Program-made: the position numbers and the translations under genes
Assembly: GCA_030643515.1 (NCBI GenBank)
Contig: DAOWLH010000066.1
Location: forward strand, 1-6,816
Length of the DNA: 6,816 nucleotides
Direction of reading: 5' to 3'
Source of the DNA: Dehalococcoidia bacterium
GTDB taxonomy: Bacteria > Chloroflexota > Dehalococcoidia > Dehalococcoidales > DAOWLH01
Shown: positions 1 through 6,146 of the stretch, in pieces
How the letters are laid out: every line of letters begins with the position of its first letter
How positions within the stretch are numbered: position 1 is the stretch's first letter
The notes under the pieces: model-generated
What the model saw: only the letters and a program-made list of their open reading frames with translations
What the model was told of the DNA's origin: nothing
Database searches by the model: none

Positions 1-284
1 ACCGTCATCGGCGTGTTGGAGTAGCGGCCGCCCTGCTGCTTCACGTAACCGATAGCTTCCAGGGCATTGAGCAGTAACTGAATGCCCCGCTCGCTGGCTT
101 TCAACCGGTGGGCGACCTCCGCGGCTGTCAACGGCCCGCTGTTCAAGCTCTCAAAGATGTCCAGTTTGAGGGCTACGGAAACCGCCTTGAAGGCCATCCC
201 TCCAAGCAGATCCAAAAAGGGGCCAGGCCCCTGGTTGAGTTTGAGCAGAATCATACGTTCCATGAAGTTGGGCGTAACAGGCAT
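1..284 (-). CDS. SAM-dependent methyltransferase, N-terminal part (runs off the window)
   Basis: The reading frame is open from an ATG (282-284) to the window edge, giving 94 codons plus two bases. The start is supported by a strong ribosome binding site, AAAGGAG at 294-300, nine bases upstream. The visible protein resembles the N-terminal dimerisation and winged-helix region of class I O-methyltransferases (the plant-OMT, hydroxyneurosporene or acetylserotonin methyltransferase type). A helix with GGMAFKAVSVALKLDIFESL (residues 28-47) is followed by PLTAAEVAHRL (51-61), then a recognition-like helix ending in LLNALEAIGY (71-80) and the beginning of a beta wing. The Rossmann-fold catalytic domain, with the SAM-binding glycine motif, would lie beyond base 1 and is not seen, so the substrate cannot be named. 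An isolated MarR/ArsR-like regulator is possible, but the alanine-rich dimerisation helix before the winged helix favours the methyltransferase. It lies 448 bp beyond recG and appears to have its own promoter at 666-694. Confidence 0.68.
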   Translation of the reverse strand, partial: MPVTPNFMERMILLKLNQGPGPFLDLLGGMAFKAVSVALKLDIFESLNSGPLTAAEVAHRLKASERGIQLLLNALEAIGYVKQQGGRYSNTPMT

Positions 285-381
285 TTTGCTTTTCTCCTTT
301 CTCCAAAAGGGATGTCAACTCACACGGCACATAACTAATTATTAATACTGCTTGCTAAAAGCCAGTCTCTCCCTGGTAGGT

Positions 382-394
382 TTGGTTAAACCAA
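382..394. repeat. 13-base dyad TTGGTT-A-AACCAA
   Basis: Two 6-bp arms are perfect reverse complements around a single central base, about 100 bp upstream of the methyltransferase start. The compact symmetric form is typical of a binding site for a dimeric regulator, but no regulator gene is in the window. Chance occurrence cannot be excluded. Confidence 0.35.
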
Positions 395-494
395 TAGTCG
401 CTCTCTGTCTTAGTGACATAGCTGACTTTTCGTGTAAATTAGTGCCAGTTAATAGGTTATTCCATATGAAATAATATGTGAGCTTAGATGGTAG

Positions 495-504
495 ATATGC
501 ATAT
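495..504. repeat. 10-bp palindrome ATATGCATAT
   Basis: This is a perfect palindrome about 17 bp from the left arm of the 521-547 inverted repeat. It is short and AT-rich, so chance is possible; with the neighbouring repeat it could mark a protein-binding region. Confidence 0.3.
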
Positions 505-520
505 TGTATGTCAGCAAATG

Positions 521-547
521 TACGAATATCGCGTAGGAATATTCGTA
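521..547. repeat. inverted repeat, 9-bp perfect arms
   Basis: TACGAATAT (521-529) and ATATTCGTA (539-547) are perfect reverse complements separated by nine bases. The right half also contains the 8-bp palindrome GAATATTC (537-544). No T-rich run follows it on the minus strand, so an intrinsic terminator is unlikely. It could be an operator for a dimeric repressor or a hairpin in the methyltransferase leader RNA. Confidence 0.55.
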
Positions 548-594
548 TTTACTACAATCTGCCAACTAAGTAGGAAGGGCCGTGGGGCTAGGTT

Positions 595-607
595 TACATA
601 AAATGTA
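595..607. repeat. dyad TACAT-AAA-ATGTA
   Basis: Two 5-bp arms flank three bases, about 60 bp downstream of the predicted -10 element of the minus-strand promoter. It is a weak candidate for an operator or leader hairpin. Confidence 0.25.
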
Positions 608-665
608 CAGACGAAAATGAAACTTCAAGCATTGGCCAAACTAGTAATTATAGAATAAGGGACGG

Positions 666-694
666 AGTATAATGCCCTCTATAATGGATGTCAA
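666..694 (-). promoter_or_regulatory. sigma-70-type promoter for the methyltransferase
   Basis: On the minus strand the -35 element is a perfect TTGACA (689-694), followed by a 17-base spacer and a -10 element TATACT (666-671, five of six consensus bases). Transcription would start near base 659 and run toward the methyltransferase at 284, giving an untranslated leader of about 375 nt. No other gene lies between, so this is the best candidate promoter for that gene. A closer promoter within 300-480 was searched for and none of similar quality was found. Confidence 0.7.
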
Positions 695-732
695 GCTGAC
701 CTACCGCCGACTATGATGCAGACTTAGGCTGC

Positions 733-3189
733 CTAGCTCCACTCGCTGCCCTCTCGGGGCCAGACCCGGGACATTTCCTTGACCAGCAACTGGTGTTCCG
801 GATTCTTTAAATCGGGGTCGTGGGCAAAGAGCCTCTCGGCCTCGCCTCGAGCCATCTCCAGCAGGGCGACATCGGACATCCTGGCCATGCGCAGGTCGGG
901 CAGACCGCTCTGCCTGGTGCCGAAGAATTCTCCGGGCCCTCTCATTTTCAGGTCTTCATCGGCTAGCTCGAACCCGTCTTGGACCCGTTCGATGATATCC
1001 AGCCGCTCCCGCCCTATCTGGGAGGGATTTTCGGCCAGCAGCAGGCAGTAGCTCTGTTCCTGCCCCCGCCCTACCCGGCCGCGGAACTGGTGAAGCTGGG
1101 ACAGGCCGAAGCGGTCGGCGCTCTCTATCAGCATGACAGTGGCGTTGGGTATATCTATACCGACCTCAACTACCGGGGTCGATACCAGGATATCCAGTTT
1201 GGTGGAGCGGAATCGTCCCATTACCTCGTCCTTTTCTGCCGCCGACATACGTCCGTGCAACAAGCCCAGCTTCAGTTGGGGGAAGATTTGTTGAGACAGG
1301 TGTTCAAATTCGGCAACGGCAGCCCGTGCCTGCACCGCATCCGACTCTTCTATCAGCGGGCAGATGATAAAGGCCTGCCGTTTGGCGGCTACCTGGCGCT
1401 GCAGAAAATTATAGGCACTTTCCCTCTGTGTCGGCTTGAGCCATCTGGTTTTTATCTCTTGCCTCCCCGGCGGCAACTCATCTATAGTTGACAGGTCAAG
1501 GTCGCCATAGAGCGTCAGCGCCAGGGTGCGTGGGATGGGCGTTGCCGTCATCACCAGTATATGTGGGCTGAACCCCTTCTGCCGCAAAGCCTGCCTTTGG
1601 GCGACACCGAAGCGATGCTGCTCGTCAATTACGGCTACCCCCAGCCGGTGGAATGATACCTCCTTCTGGATGAGGGCATGTGTACCGATAATGATGTCGA
1701 TATCTCCAGTGGTGATCTGCTGCTGGAGCTCCTGCTTTCTGGAGCCCTTGATATCGCCAATCAGCAGGGCGATGGTGATGGGGCGGTCAAGCAGCCCGGA
1801 ATAGCGGTGCAGGTAGTCTTCTTTTGCCTCCTGGTGGCCGGCCTGGGATAGAAGCTGGCAGATGTTGCTAAAGTGCTGCTCGGCCAGTATTTCGGTGGGA
1901 GCCATGAAAGCCCCCTGATAGCCGTTGGCGGCGGCCATGAGCAGGACGGCAAGTGCCACCACCGTCTTGCCGCTGCCCACCTCACCCTGGAGCAGCCGCG
2001 ACATCGGCTTCGGCTTGCTAAGGTCGGCCATGATTTCGTCGATAACCCTTTTCTGGGCGCCGGTTAACGAGAAGGGCAGAGTTTTAATCCAGGTCTGCAG
2101 GAATGAACGGTCAATCTCAAGCGGGCTGCCCGGCTGGCTTTCCTGCCACTGGCGTTTCTGCCCGAGGACGCCGAGCTGAAGCAGGAACAGTTCGTCAAAG
2201 GCCAGGCGGACTCTGGCCCGGCTCTTGGCGGCTTCGTTTTCCGGGAAGTGGGCCTGGGTGATAGCCTGGGGTAATTTAAGCAGGTTGCGCCTCCCGGCCA
2301 GTTCCGGCGGCAAAAAGTCCTCCCTCTGCGGGGCCCAGCGGTCAACCACCTCTTTCATCAGCTTTCTCACCTGGCGGGGCTTCAGCCCCCTGGTCAGCGG
2401 GTAGACGGGAACGAGCCGTCCGGTATGCACCAGTTCCCGGTCTTCCAGAAGCTCCCATTCAGGGGACTGAAAAACAGGGTGTCCTTTGAAGATGCTCACC
2501 CGGCCGCTGATGACCACCTGATTATTGGTCGCCAGCTGCTTTACCAGGTAGGGATTGTTGAACCATACCACCCTGACGTTCCCCGTCTCATCACCGACTA
2601 TGGCTTCGGTGCTCCGTCGGCCACCTGGCATGACCTGACGCACCTGCCAGATGTTGGCAATGATGGTCTCCTCATTGCCCTCGACCAGCTGGGAGATGGT
2701 CTTTCGCTGGCTGTAATCGAGGTGGCGGTTGGGAAATAAGTAGAGCAAATCCCGTATTGTGGTGACGCCCAGCTTGCCGAAACTGGTAGCCAGGCTGGAA
2801 CTGACGCCTTTAATAGCCGTAATCGATGAGTCAAGTGACTGGTAGGCCTGGGCTGCTCTTTTCGCTGGCCTTGGTGGTGGCTTGCCAGGCATCGGTGGTG
2901 GTGTAGCCTTGCCTCTTTTATCCGCTGCTTTTTCCACCTCGGATACAAAGCTGATAACGTCATCAAGCCACTGCCGGCGCTGCTCTCTGGTCAGCAGGGC
3001 ATAGCCGGGCCTGTCAAGGTGTAGCTGGCGAAAGCGGCTTAGCAGTCGCCGGTCGGTTATAGCTCCTTCAGCTTTGGCTGCCCATCGGGCAATGAACTTA
3101 TCCAGACCACCAAATACTGCTGAATCGGTGTAGCCTTTTTCACGCTCAAGCTGAAAAACTTTGATCAGTGGTGTCGAGTCTATCGGCAA
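733..3189 (-). CDS. recG: ATP-dependent DNA helicase RecG
   Basis: RecG unwinds and remodels branched DNA, reversing stalled replication forks and migrating Holliday junctions. The 818-residue product carries the whole family signature. An N-terminal extension (about 1-90) and a Pro/Lys-rich linker (about 91-112) precede a helix-hairpin-helix-like stretch (about 120-155) and the OB-fold wedge domain (about 165-255). Walker A is GEVGSGKT (402-409), the DEQH box 522-525, motif III TATPIPRT (548-555), motif VI QFRGRVGRG (701-709), and the TRG-type C-terminal motif GEFFGTRQSG (753-762). Escherichia coli RecG is about 693 residues; the longer form resembles Thermotoga RecG, which also has an N-terminal extension. 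The start is TTG: an in-frame TAA lies five codons upstream and the next in-frame ATG is only at about residue 100. It is last in the fakA-degV-recG unit, 133 bp after degV. No frameshift or missing motif is seen. Confidence 0.97.
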   Translation of the reverse strand: MPIDSTPLIKVFQLEREKGYTDSAVFGGLDKFIARWAAKAEGAITDRRLLSRFRQLHLDRPGYALLTREQRRQWLDDVISFVSEVEKAADKRGKATPPPMPGKPPPRPAKRAAQAYQSLDSSITAIKGVSSSLATSFGKLGVTTIRDLLYLFPNRHLDYSQRKTISQLVEGNEETIIANIWQVRQVMPGGRRSTEAIVGDETGNVRVVWFNNPYLVKQLATNNQVVISGRVSIFKGHPVFQSPEWELLEDRELVHTGRLVPVYPLTRGLKPRQVRKLMKEVVDRWAPQREDFLPPELAGRRNLLKLPQAITQAHFPENEAAKSRARVRLAFDELFLLQLGVLGQKRQWQESQPGSPLEIDRSFLQTWIKTLPFSLTGAQKRVIDEIMADLSKPKPMSRLLQGEVGSGKTVVALAVLLMAAANGYQGAFMAPTEILAEQHFSNICQLLSQAGHQEAKEDYLHRYSGLLDRPITIALLIGDIKGSRKQELQQQITTGDIDIIIGTHALIQKEVSFHRLGVAVIDEQHRFGVAQRQALRQKGFSPHILVMTATPIPRTLALTLYGDLDLSTIDELPPGRQEIKTRWLKPTQRESAYNFLQRQVAAKRQAFIICPLIEESDAVQARAAVAEFEHLSQQIFPQLKLGLLHGRMSAAEKDEVMGRFRSTKLDILVSTPVVEVGIDIPNATVMLIESADRFGLSQLHQFRGRVGRGQEQSYCLLLAENPSQIGRERLDIIERVQDGFELADEDLKMRGPGEFFGTRQSGLPDLRMARMSDVALLEMARGEAERLFAHDPDLKNPEHQLLVKEMSRVWPREGSEWS

Positions 3190-3200
3190 AAGCTGTCTCC
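3190..3200 (-). promoter_or_regulatory. ribosome binding site that fixes the TTG start of recG
   Basis: GGAG at 3197-3200 lies seven bases before the TTG at 3187-3189. With the in-frame TAA at 3202-3204 this leaves TTG as the only reasonable start. A stronger AAGGAGG (3212-3218) lies over 20 bases upstream, too far to serve this start directly. Confidence 0.6.
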
Positions 3201-3207
3201 GTTAGCC

Positions 3208-3233
3208 CTGGCCTCCTTTTCCCTGAAGGCCAG
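3208..3233 (-). repeat. hairpin upstream of recG with an SD-like loop
   Basis: CTGGCCT (3208-3214) and AGGCCAG (3227-3233) are perfect 7-bp arms around a 12-base loop in the degV-recG gap. On the transcribed strand, AAGGAGG straddles the loop and one arm. No T tract follows, so it is not a standard terminator. It may influence recG translation or mRNA processing, or be incidental. The rest of the 133-bp gap shows no gene. Confidence 0.45.
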
Positions 3234-3322
3234 AAGAGTGGGAAGACTATCTCATCGGTCTCCTTGGACAGCCTGCAATATACCCTGGCTGAATCGGCTG
3301 GTGCCGGCTGATCGGCCAGATT

Positions 3323-4159
3323 TCAAGATTCTAAAATAGTTACCGCCAAAACGTTAGGCCCGGTATATGTACCGATAACAGGGCTGACGGTTGACCGGTA
3401 GATATTCTCCCCGGGGAAGTGCGTACTGATGCGCTCAACGAGTCTATCGGCGTCATCCGGTGTGGTGGCGTATTCCACGGCCAGTGCCTCAATATTAGGG
3501 AAGCCGGTTACCATGTGATACAGGTAATCCATCACCGCCGCTTTGGAGCGCATCCGGGTTAGTGGGGCTACAATACCCTCTTTTACGGTCAGTATCGGTT
3601 TTATCGATAACATGGCGCCCAGAAGACCCTGCGCCTTGCCGATACGGCCTCCCTTGGCCAGGTATTTGAGGGTGTCAAAAGCCATCGCCGGATGTAGCTT
3701 CGGGATTCGTTTCTTGACATGGTCGACGATCTCATTAAGGCCGGCCCCCTGCCGGGCTGCTTTGGCGGCAGAAATGGCAAGCAGTCCCAGGGCCATCACC
3801 ACCATTTGGGAGTCAATTATCTCAATGAGGCACTTTTTCTTGACCATGGTCTTGGCATTGGTCGCCGACTGATAGGTACCGCTGAGCTTACTGGATATTA
3901 CGACCACCACTATCTCGTCGGTTTCCTCGGCCAGTTCGTTGTAGACTTTGGCGAAAGCTGCTGGTGCTGGCTGCGTTGTGGTGGGAAAGATGTTCTCCTG
4001 GGCCAGTCTGCGGTAGAATTCATCGGTGCTTATCTCCACCCGGTCGAGAAAAGACTCGTGGCCGAAAGACACCGTGAGCGGGACCACGGTGATACCCAGT
4101 TCCTGAGCCAGGTCGTCGGTGATATCGGAAGTGCTGTCGGTGACAATTTTGACTGACAT
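3323..4159 (-). CDS. DegV-family fatty-acid-binding protein (FakB-like)
   Basis: DegV proteins bind a fatty acid and, as FakB, present its carboxylate to the kinase FakA for conversion to acyl-phosphate, which can be used in phospholipid synthesis. The 278-residue length is normal for the family. Family motifs are VTDSTSDI (6-13), the TTTQP loop (60-64), SSKLSGTYQSA (89-99), and GGRIGKAQGLL (170-180). Ser93, Thr61 and Arg172 fall where the head-group-contacting residues of characterised FakB proteins are placed (from memory). The C-terminal motif, usually GTHTGPG, reads GTYTGPN (263-269), so the expected His is Tyr265. Translation starts at ATG 4157-4159 behind an excellent AAGGAGGT (4166-4173, six-base spacing). 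It follows the fakA-like gene by 24 bp, so the two are almost surely co-transcribed and probably partners. The bound lipid cannot be inferred. Confidence 0.93.
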   Translation of the reverse strand: MSVKIVTDSTSDITDDLAQELGITVVPLTVSFGHESFLDRVEISTDEFYRRLAQENIFPTTTQPAPAAFAKVYNELAEETDEIVVVVISSKLSGTYQSATNAKTMVKKKCLIEIIDSQMVVMALGLLAISAAKAARQGAGLNEIVDHVKKRIPKLHPAMAFDTLKYLAKGGRIGKAQGLLGAMLSIKPILTVKEGIVAPLTRMRSKAAVMDYLYHMVTGFPNIEALAVEYATTPDDADRLVERISTHFPGENIYRSTVSPVIGTYTGPNVLAVTILES

Positions 4160-4183
4160 TTTCTGACCTCCTTCGTTGCCTGT

Positions 4184-5824
4184 TTATTCGACAGAGACGA
4201 TATAGTGATAGTGTGGCTGGCCTCCGTTTACTACTTCAACCTGAAGGTCGGGGTGCTGCGTTGAGATGTCATCGCTTATCCCACTGGCCTCACTTTTCTC
4301 AGTATCGGCCCCGTAGTAAATGGTAACCACCTCAGATTTATCCAGTTCTGTCTTGGACAGGACCTCTCGGAGGACATCAGCCGTTGTGTCGCCCACTGAT
4401 ACCAGGGACCCATCCAGAAGGCCGATAGCCTGCTTTTTCTTGATATCCAGACCGTTCAGCTTGACCGAGCGCACCGCCCGGGTGATTTCAATAGACTTTA
4501 CCGCAGCCAGCGCCTCGGTCATAATACTGGCATTGGTCTCGGCATCGGCTTCATAGTCAAAGGCCAGTAGCGCGGCCACCCCCTGGGGGATGGTCTTGGA
4601 TGGTATCACCCTGATGCTCTTCTTGGTCAGGGATTGGACCTGTTGCGCGGTGAGCACGATGTTCTTGTTGTTGGGCAGGATGATGATTTTATCTGAAGCC
4701 GATTCCTCCACCTCGTGGAGCAGGTCCTTGGTACTGGGATTCATCGTCTGCCCGCCGGGGACAATGGCGGTTACCCCCAGGCTGGTAAAGACATCGCTGA
4801 TACCTTCCCCGGAAGCTATGGCTATGATGGCGGTATCGGCAGCCGGTGCCTTGCCCTTTTGCATTTCCAAAAAATCCTGGTGCTGCTCGTCCATATTGCG
4901 GATGCTGACGTAGTGCATGGTGCCAAGCGAGGTAACGTGGTGAACAACATTACCCGGGTCCAGGGTATGGATATGAACCCTGACGGTGGTATCATCACCG
5001 ACTACAATCAGAGATTGCCCTTTTTTCTCAAGCCTTTTCCTTAGCTTGTCCGGGTCGAGCTCCTGCCCTTTAATCAGAAACTCGGTGCAGTAGCCGAAAG
5101 GAATCTCGTCAACGGCCAGCTTCTCCGGGGCGGTGATGGCCATGGGAGTTAGGGGGATGCTGCTGGCTATTATCTGTGGCTTGCGGAACTGCATCTGTTC
5201 CGCTTCGCCGAGGAGGTGGCGCAGGGCACCCTCCATGATGGTATACAGTCCCTGTCCCCCGGCGTCGACCACTCCCGCCTCCTTCAGTACGGGTAACAGG
5301 GTGGGGGTGTTGGCCACCGATTCCGTGGCGGCGCTAACGGCAGCCTCCATGACTAATACAACGTCTCCGTTCTCCGAAGCCTGCTCCCGGGCGGCGGCGG
5401 CCGCTTCTTTGGTCACAGTGAGTATGGTCCCCTCAACCGGGTTGCTGAGCCCCTTGTAGGCTGCCTCTGAGGCTTTCTGGAGGGCGTCAGCCCAATCATG
5501 GCCATCTACGGTCTCTTTCCCGGTCAATCCCTGGGCGAGGCCACTCCAGAACTGCGATAGAATAACCCCGCTGTTGCCGCGGGCTCCCATCAGCGCCCCG
5601 GTGGCCATTGCCTTGGTTATGGATGAGATGCTGGTATCGGCTGCCTTCTCGGCTTCCTCCATTGTGGAACGCATGGTGAGCAGCATATTGGTGCCGGTGT
5701 CACCATCCGGTACCGGGAAGACATTAAGAGAATCTATATCAGAAGCGCTCTTTTCCAGCCAGCTGGTGGCGGTGGTAAACATTTCTTTAAGGTCCTGGCC
5801 GGTTATGGATTTTACCTGTTTCAT
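4184..5824 (-). CDS. fakA: FakA-like fatty acid kinase (DAK2 domain, YloV family)
   Basis: FakA phosphorylates fatty acids held by DegV/FakB proteins; the protein is cytosolic. The 546 residues match the usual FakA length and three-part layout. The N-terminal DAK2 kinase domain (about 8-205) carries FPVPDGDTGTNM (36-47), with Asp40 and Asp42 as expected Mg-ATP ligands, GARGNSGVILSQ (80-91), NPVEGTILTV (128-137) and VVDAGGQGL (185-193). The middle domain has Cys246 and the pair His284/His286, matching the zinc ligands reported for FakA. The C-terminal DegV-like domain (about 330-546) includes ILPNNKNIVLTAQQ (382-395) and IPQGVAALLAF (412-422). The ATG start at 5822-5824 has a modest AGGATGG ribosome site six bases upstream. 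It is first in a unit with degV and recG and divergent from rpmB; B. subtilis yloV has a similar rpmB-to-recG setting. Older annotations would call it dihydroxyacetone kinase-like. Confidence 0.93.
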   Translation of the reverse strand: MKQVKSITGQDLKEMFTTATSWLEKSASDIDSLNVFPVPDGDTGTNMLLTMRSTMEEAEKAADTSISSITKAMATGALMGARGNSGVILSQFWSGLAQGLTGKETVDGHDWADALQKASEAAYKGLSNPVEGTILTVTKEAAAAAREQASENGDVVLVMEAAVSAATESVANTPTLLPVLKEAGVVDAGGQGLYTIMEGALRHLLGEAEQMQFRKPQIIASSIPLTPMAITAPEKLAVDEIPFGYCTEFLIKGQELDPDKLRKRLEKKGQSLIVVGDDTTVRVHIHTLDPGNVVHHVTSLGTMHYVSIRNMDEQHQDFLEMQKGKAPAADTAIIAIASGEGISDVFTSLGVTAIVPGGQTMNPSTKDLLHEVEESASDKIIILPNNKNIVLTAQQVQSLTKKSIRVIPSKTIPQGVAALLAFDYEADAETNASIMTEALAAVKSIEITRAVRSVKLNGLDIKKKQAIGLLDGSLVSVGDTTADVLREVLSKTELDKSEVVTIYYGADTEKSEASGISDDISTQHPDLQVEVVNGGQPHYHYIVSVE

Positions 5825-5847
5825 CCTGTGCCATCCTGTAAAGATGC

Positions 5848-5893
5848 TAATACCCCCAGCCTTGCCAAGATTGGTTCGGCTGTGTTAGTATTA
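5848..5893 (-). promoter_or_regulatory. stem-loop in the fakA leader
   Basis: Nested inverted arms span most of the predicted 5' untranslated region. The outer arms are TAATAC/GTATTA (5848-5853 with 5888-5893), then AGCC/GGCT (5858-5861 with 5878-5881), then CCAA/TTGG (5865-5868 with 5871-5874), joined by small internal loops. All arms pair perfectly. The structure starts within a few bases of the predicted transcript start (about 5895) and ends about 24 bases before the ATG. It could stabilise the message or bind a regulator; the same dyad in DNA could be an operator. Confidence 0.45.
5862..5891 (+). promoter_or_regulatory. possible promoter for rpmB
   Basis: TTGCCA (5862-5867, five of six consensus bases) is followed after 18 bases by TAGTAT (5886-5891, four of six). 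Transcription would begin near 5898, about 50 bases before the rpmB ATG. It is weaker than the facing fakA promoter and is offered as the best candidate only. Confidence 0.35.
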
Positions 5894-5901
5894 CGGCTGG
5901 G

Positions 5902-5930
5902 ATTGTACACTAATTTGCTCACCTCGTCAA
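5902..5930 (-). promoter_or_regulatory. sigma-70-type promoter of the fakA-degV-recG unit
   Basis: On the minus strand TTGACG (5925-5930, five of six consensus bases) and TACAAT (5902-5907, five of six) are separated by exactly 17 bases. The start would be near 5895, leaving a leader of about 70 nt to the fakA ATG. The -35 element abuts and partly overlaps the rpmB ribosome binding site on the other strand. Confidence 0.7.
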
Positions 5931-5935
5931 AGGAG
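5929..5935 (+). promoter_or_regulatory. rpmB ribosome binding site with long spacing
   Basis: AAAGGAG is the only clear Shine-Dalgarno sequence ahead of rpmB, but 14 bases separate it from the ATG at 5950, longer than the usual 5-10. No in-frame alternative start lies between, and the L28 N-terminus with its CxxC at residues 3-6 begins correctly at this ATG. Confidence 0.55.
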
Positions 5936-5949
5936 TTTGTTCGGTTCTC

Positions 5950-6138
5950 ATGAAGTGTGATTTGTGTGGTAAGTCGGCCCAGTTCGGCCATAATGTCAGT
6001 CACTCAAAGCGGCGCACCAATCGGATCTGGTTGCCCAATATTCATCCGGCCTCTCTCGTAATAGATGGCAAGAAGACCCGCGTCCGCCTGTGCACCCGGT
6101 GTCTGCGTACGCAGTACAAGCTGGCCAAGTCTGCCTAG
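5950..6138 (+). CDS. rpmB: 50S ribosomal protein L28, zinc-ligand form
   Basis: L28 is a small basic protein of the large ribosomal subunit. The 62-residue product begins MKCDLCGK and carries the L28 core with HNVSHSKRRTNRIWLPNI (14-31) and a basic tail. Cys3/Cys6 and Cys48/Cys51 form two CxxC pairs, the C+ version expected to bind zinc; many bacteria, such as E. coli, have a longer form of about 78 residues without these pairs. It is divergent from the fakA unit, an arrangement also found in B. subtilis, and convergent with argH, whose stop codon is only 8 bp away. No terminator hairpin with a T tract is visible after the stop, so its transcript probably runs into the antisense of argH. Confidence 0.95.
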   Translation: MKCDLCGKSAQFGHNVSHSKRRTNRIWLPNIHPASLVIDGKKTRVRLCTRCLRTQYKLAKSA

Positions 6139-6146
6139 CAACCTCC

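Larger units (their letters stand above)
285..732. other. AT-rich intergenic region, no gene
   Basis: This stretch of 448 bases between recG and the methyltransferase has no convincing open reading frame on either strand. Hand-counted blocks give about 32% GC (421-480), 37% (481-540) and 32% (601-660), against about 68% in a recG block (1021-1080). It holds a near-consensus minus-strand promoter near recG, an inverted repeat of 9-bp arms at 521-547, and short palindromes at 382-394, 495-504 and 595-607. The base GGATGTCAA occurs at both ends (310-318 and 686-694). No hairpin followed by a T tract is visible for termination of the recG unit. The region could be a long regulated leader, a small RNA locus or the remains of an insertion; the sequence alone does not decide. 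Confidence 0.7.

Noticed and set aside
82..345. Plus-strand 87-codon frame opposite the methyltransferase
   Set aside because: The minus frame has a strong ribosome site and a recognisable dimerisation/winged-helix pattern; the plus frame has neither.
444..460. Sigma-54-like TGGCAC on the minus strand in the methyltransferase leader
   Set aside because: The -12 GC element is missing at the required spacing.
668..685. Two plus-strand TATAAT hexamers 12 bp apart
   Set aside because: No acceptable -35 lies 16-18 bases upstream of either and no plus-strand gene follows; one overlaps the complement of the minus-strand -10 element.
723..737. Small hairpin at the recG stop codon as a terminator
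   Set aside because: Only about five base pairs and no T tract on the minus strand.
979..1491. Plus-strand 170-codon frame opposite recG
   Set aside because: It is antisense to the conserved helicase motifs of recG, with no ribosome site or family resemblance; GC-rich codon use explains it. The same applies to the other long plus-strand frames opposite recG, degV and fakA.
3150..3322. Open frame of about 58 codons directly following the degV TGA, in the degV frame, continuing into recG
   Set aside because: It has no ATG, GTG or TTG start and no known similarity; degV ends at its normal family length and motif, so stop readthrough or a broken gene is not needed.
5821..6003. Minus-strand 60-codon frame with a GTG start whose TGA overlaps the fakA ATG (ATGA)
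   Set aside because: The coupling-like overlap is attractive, but the frame runs antisense through the start of rpmB and across the fakA promoter and leader, has no ribosome site that I can see, and no recognisable family.
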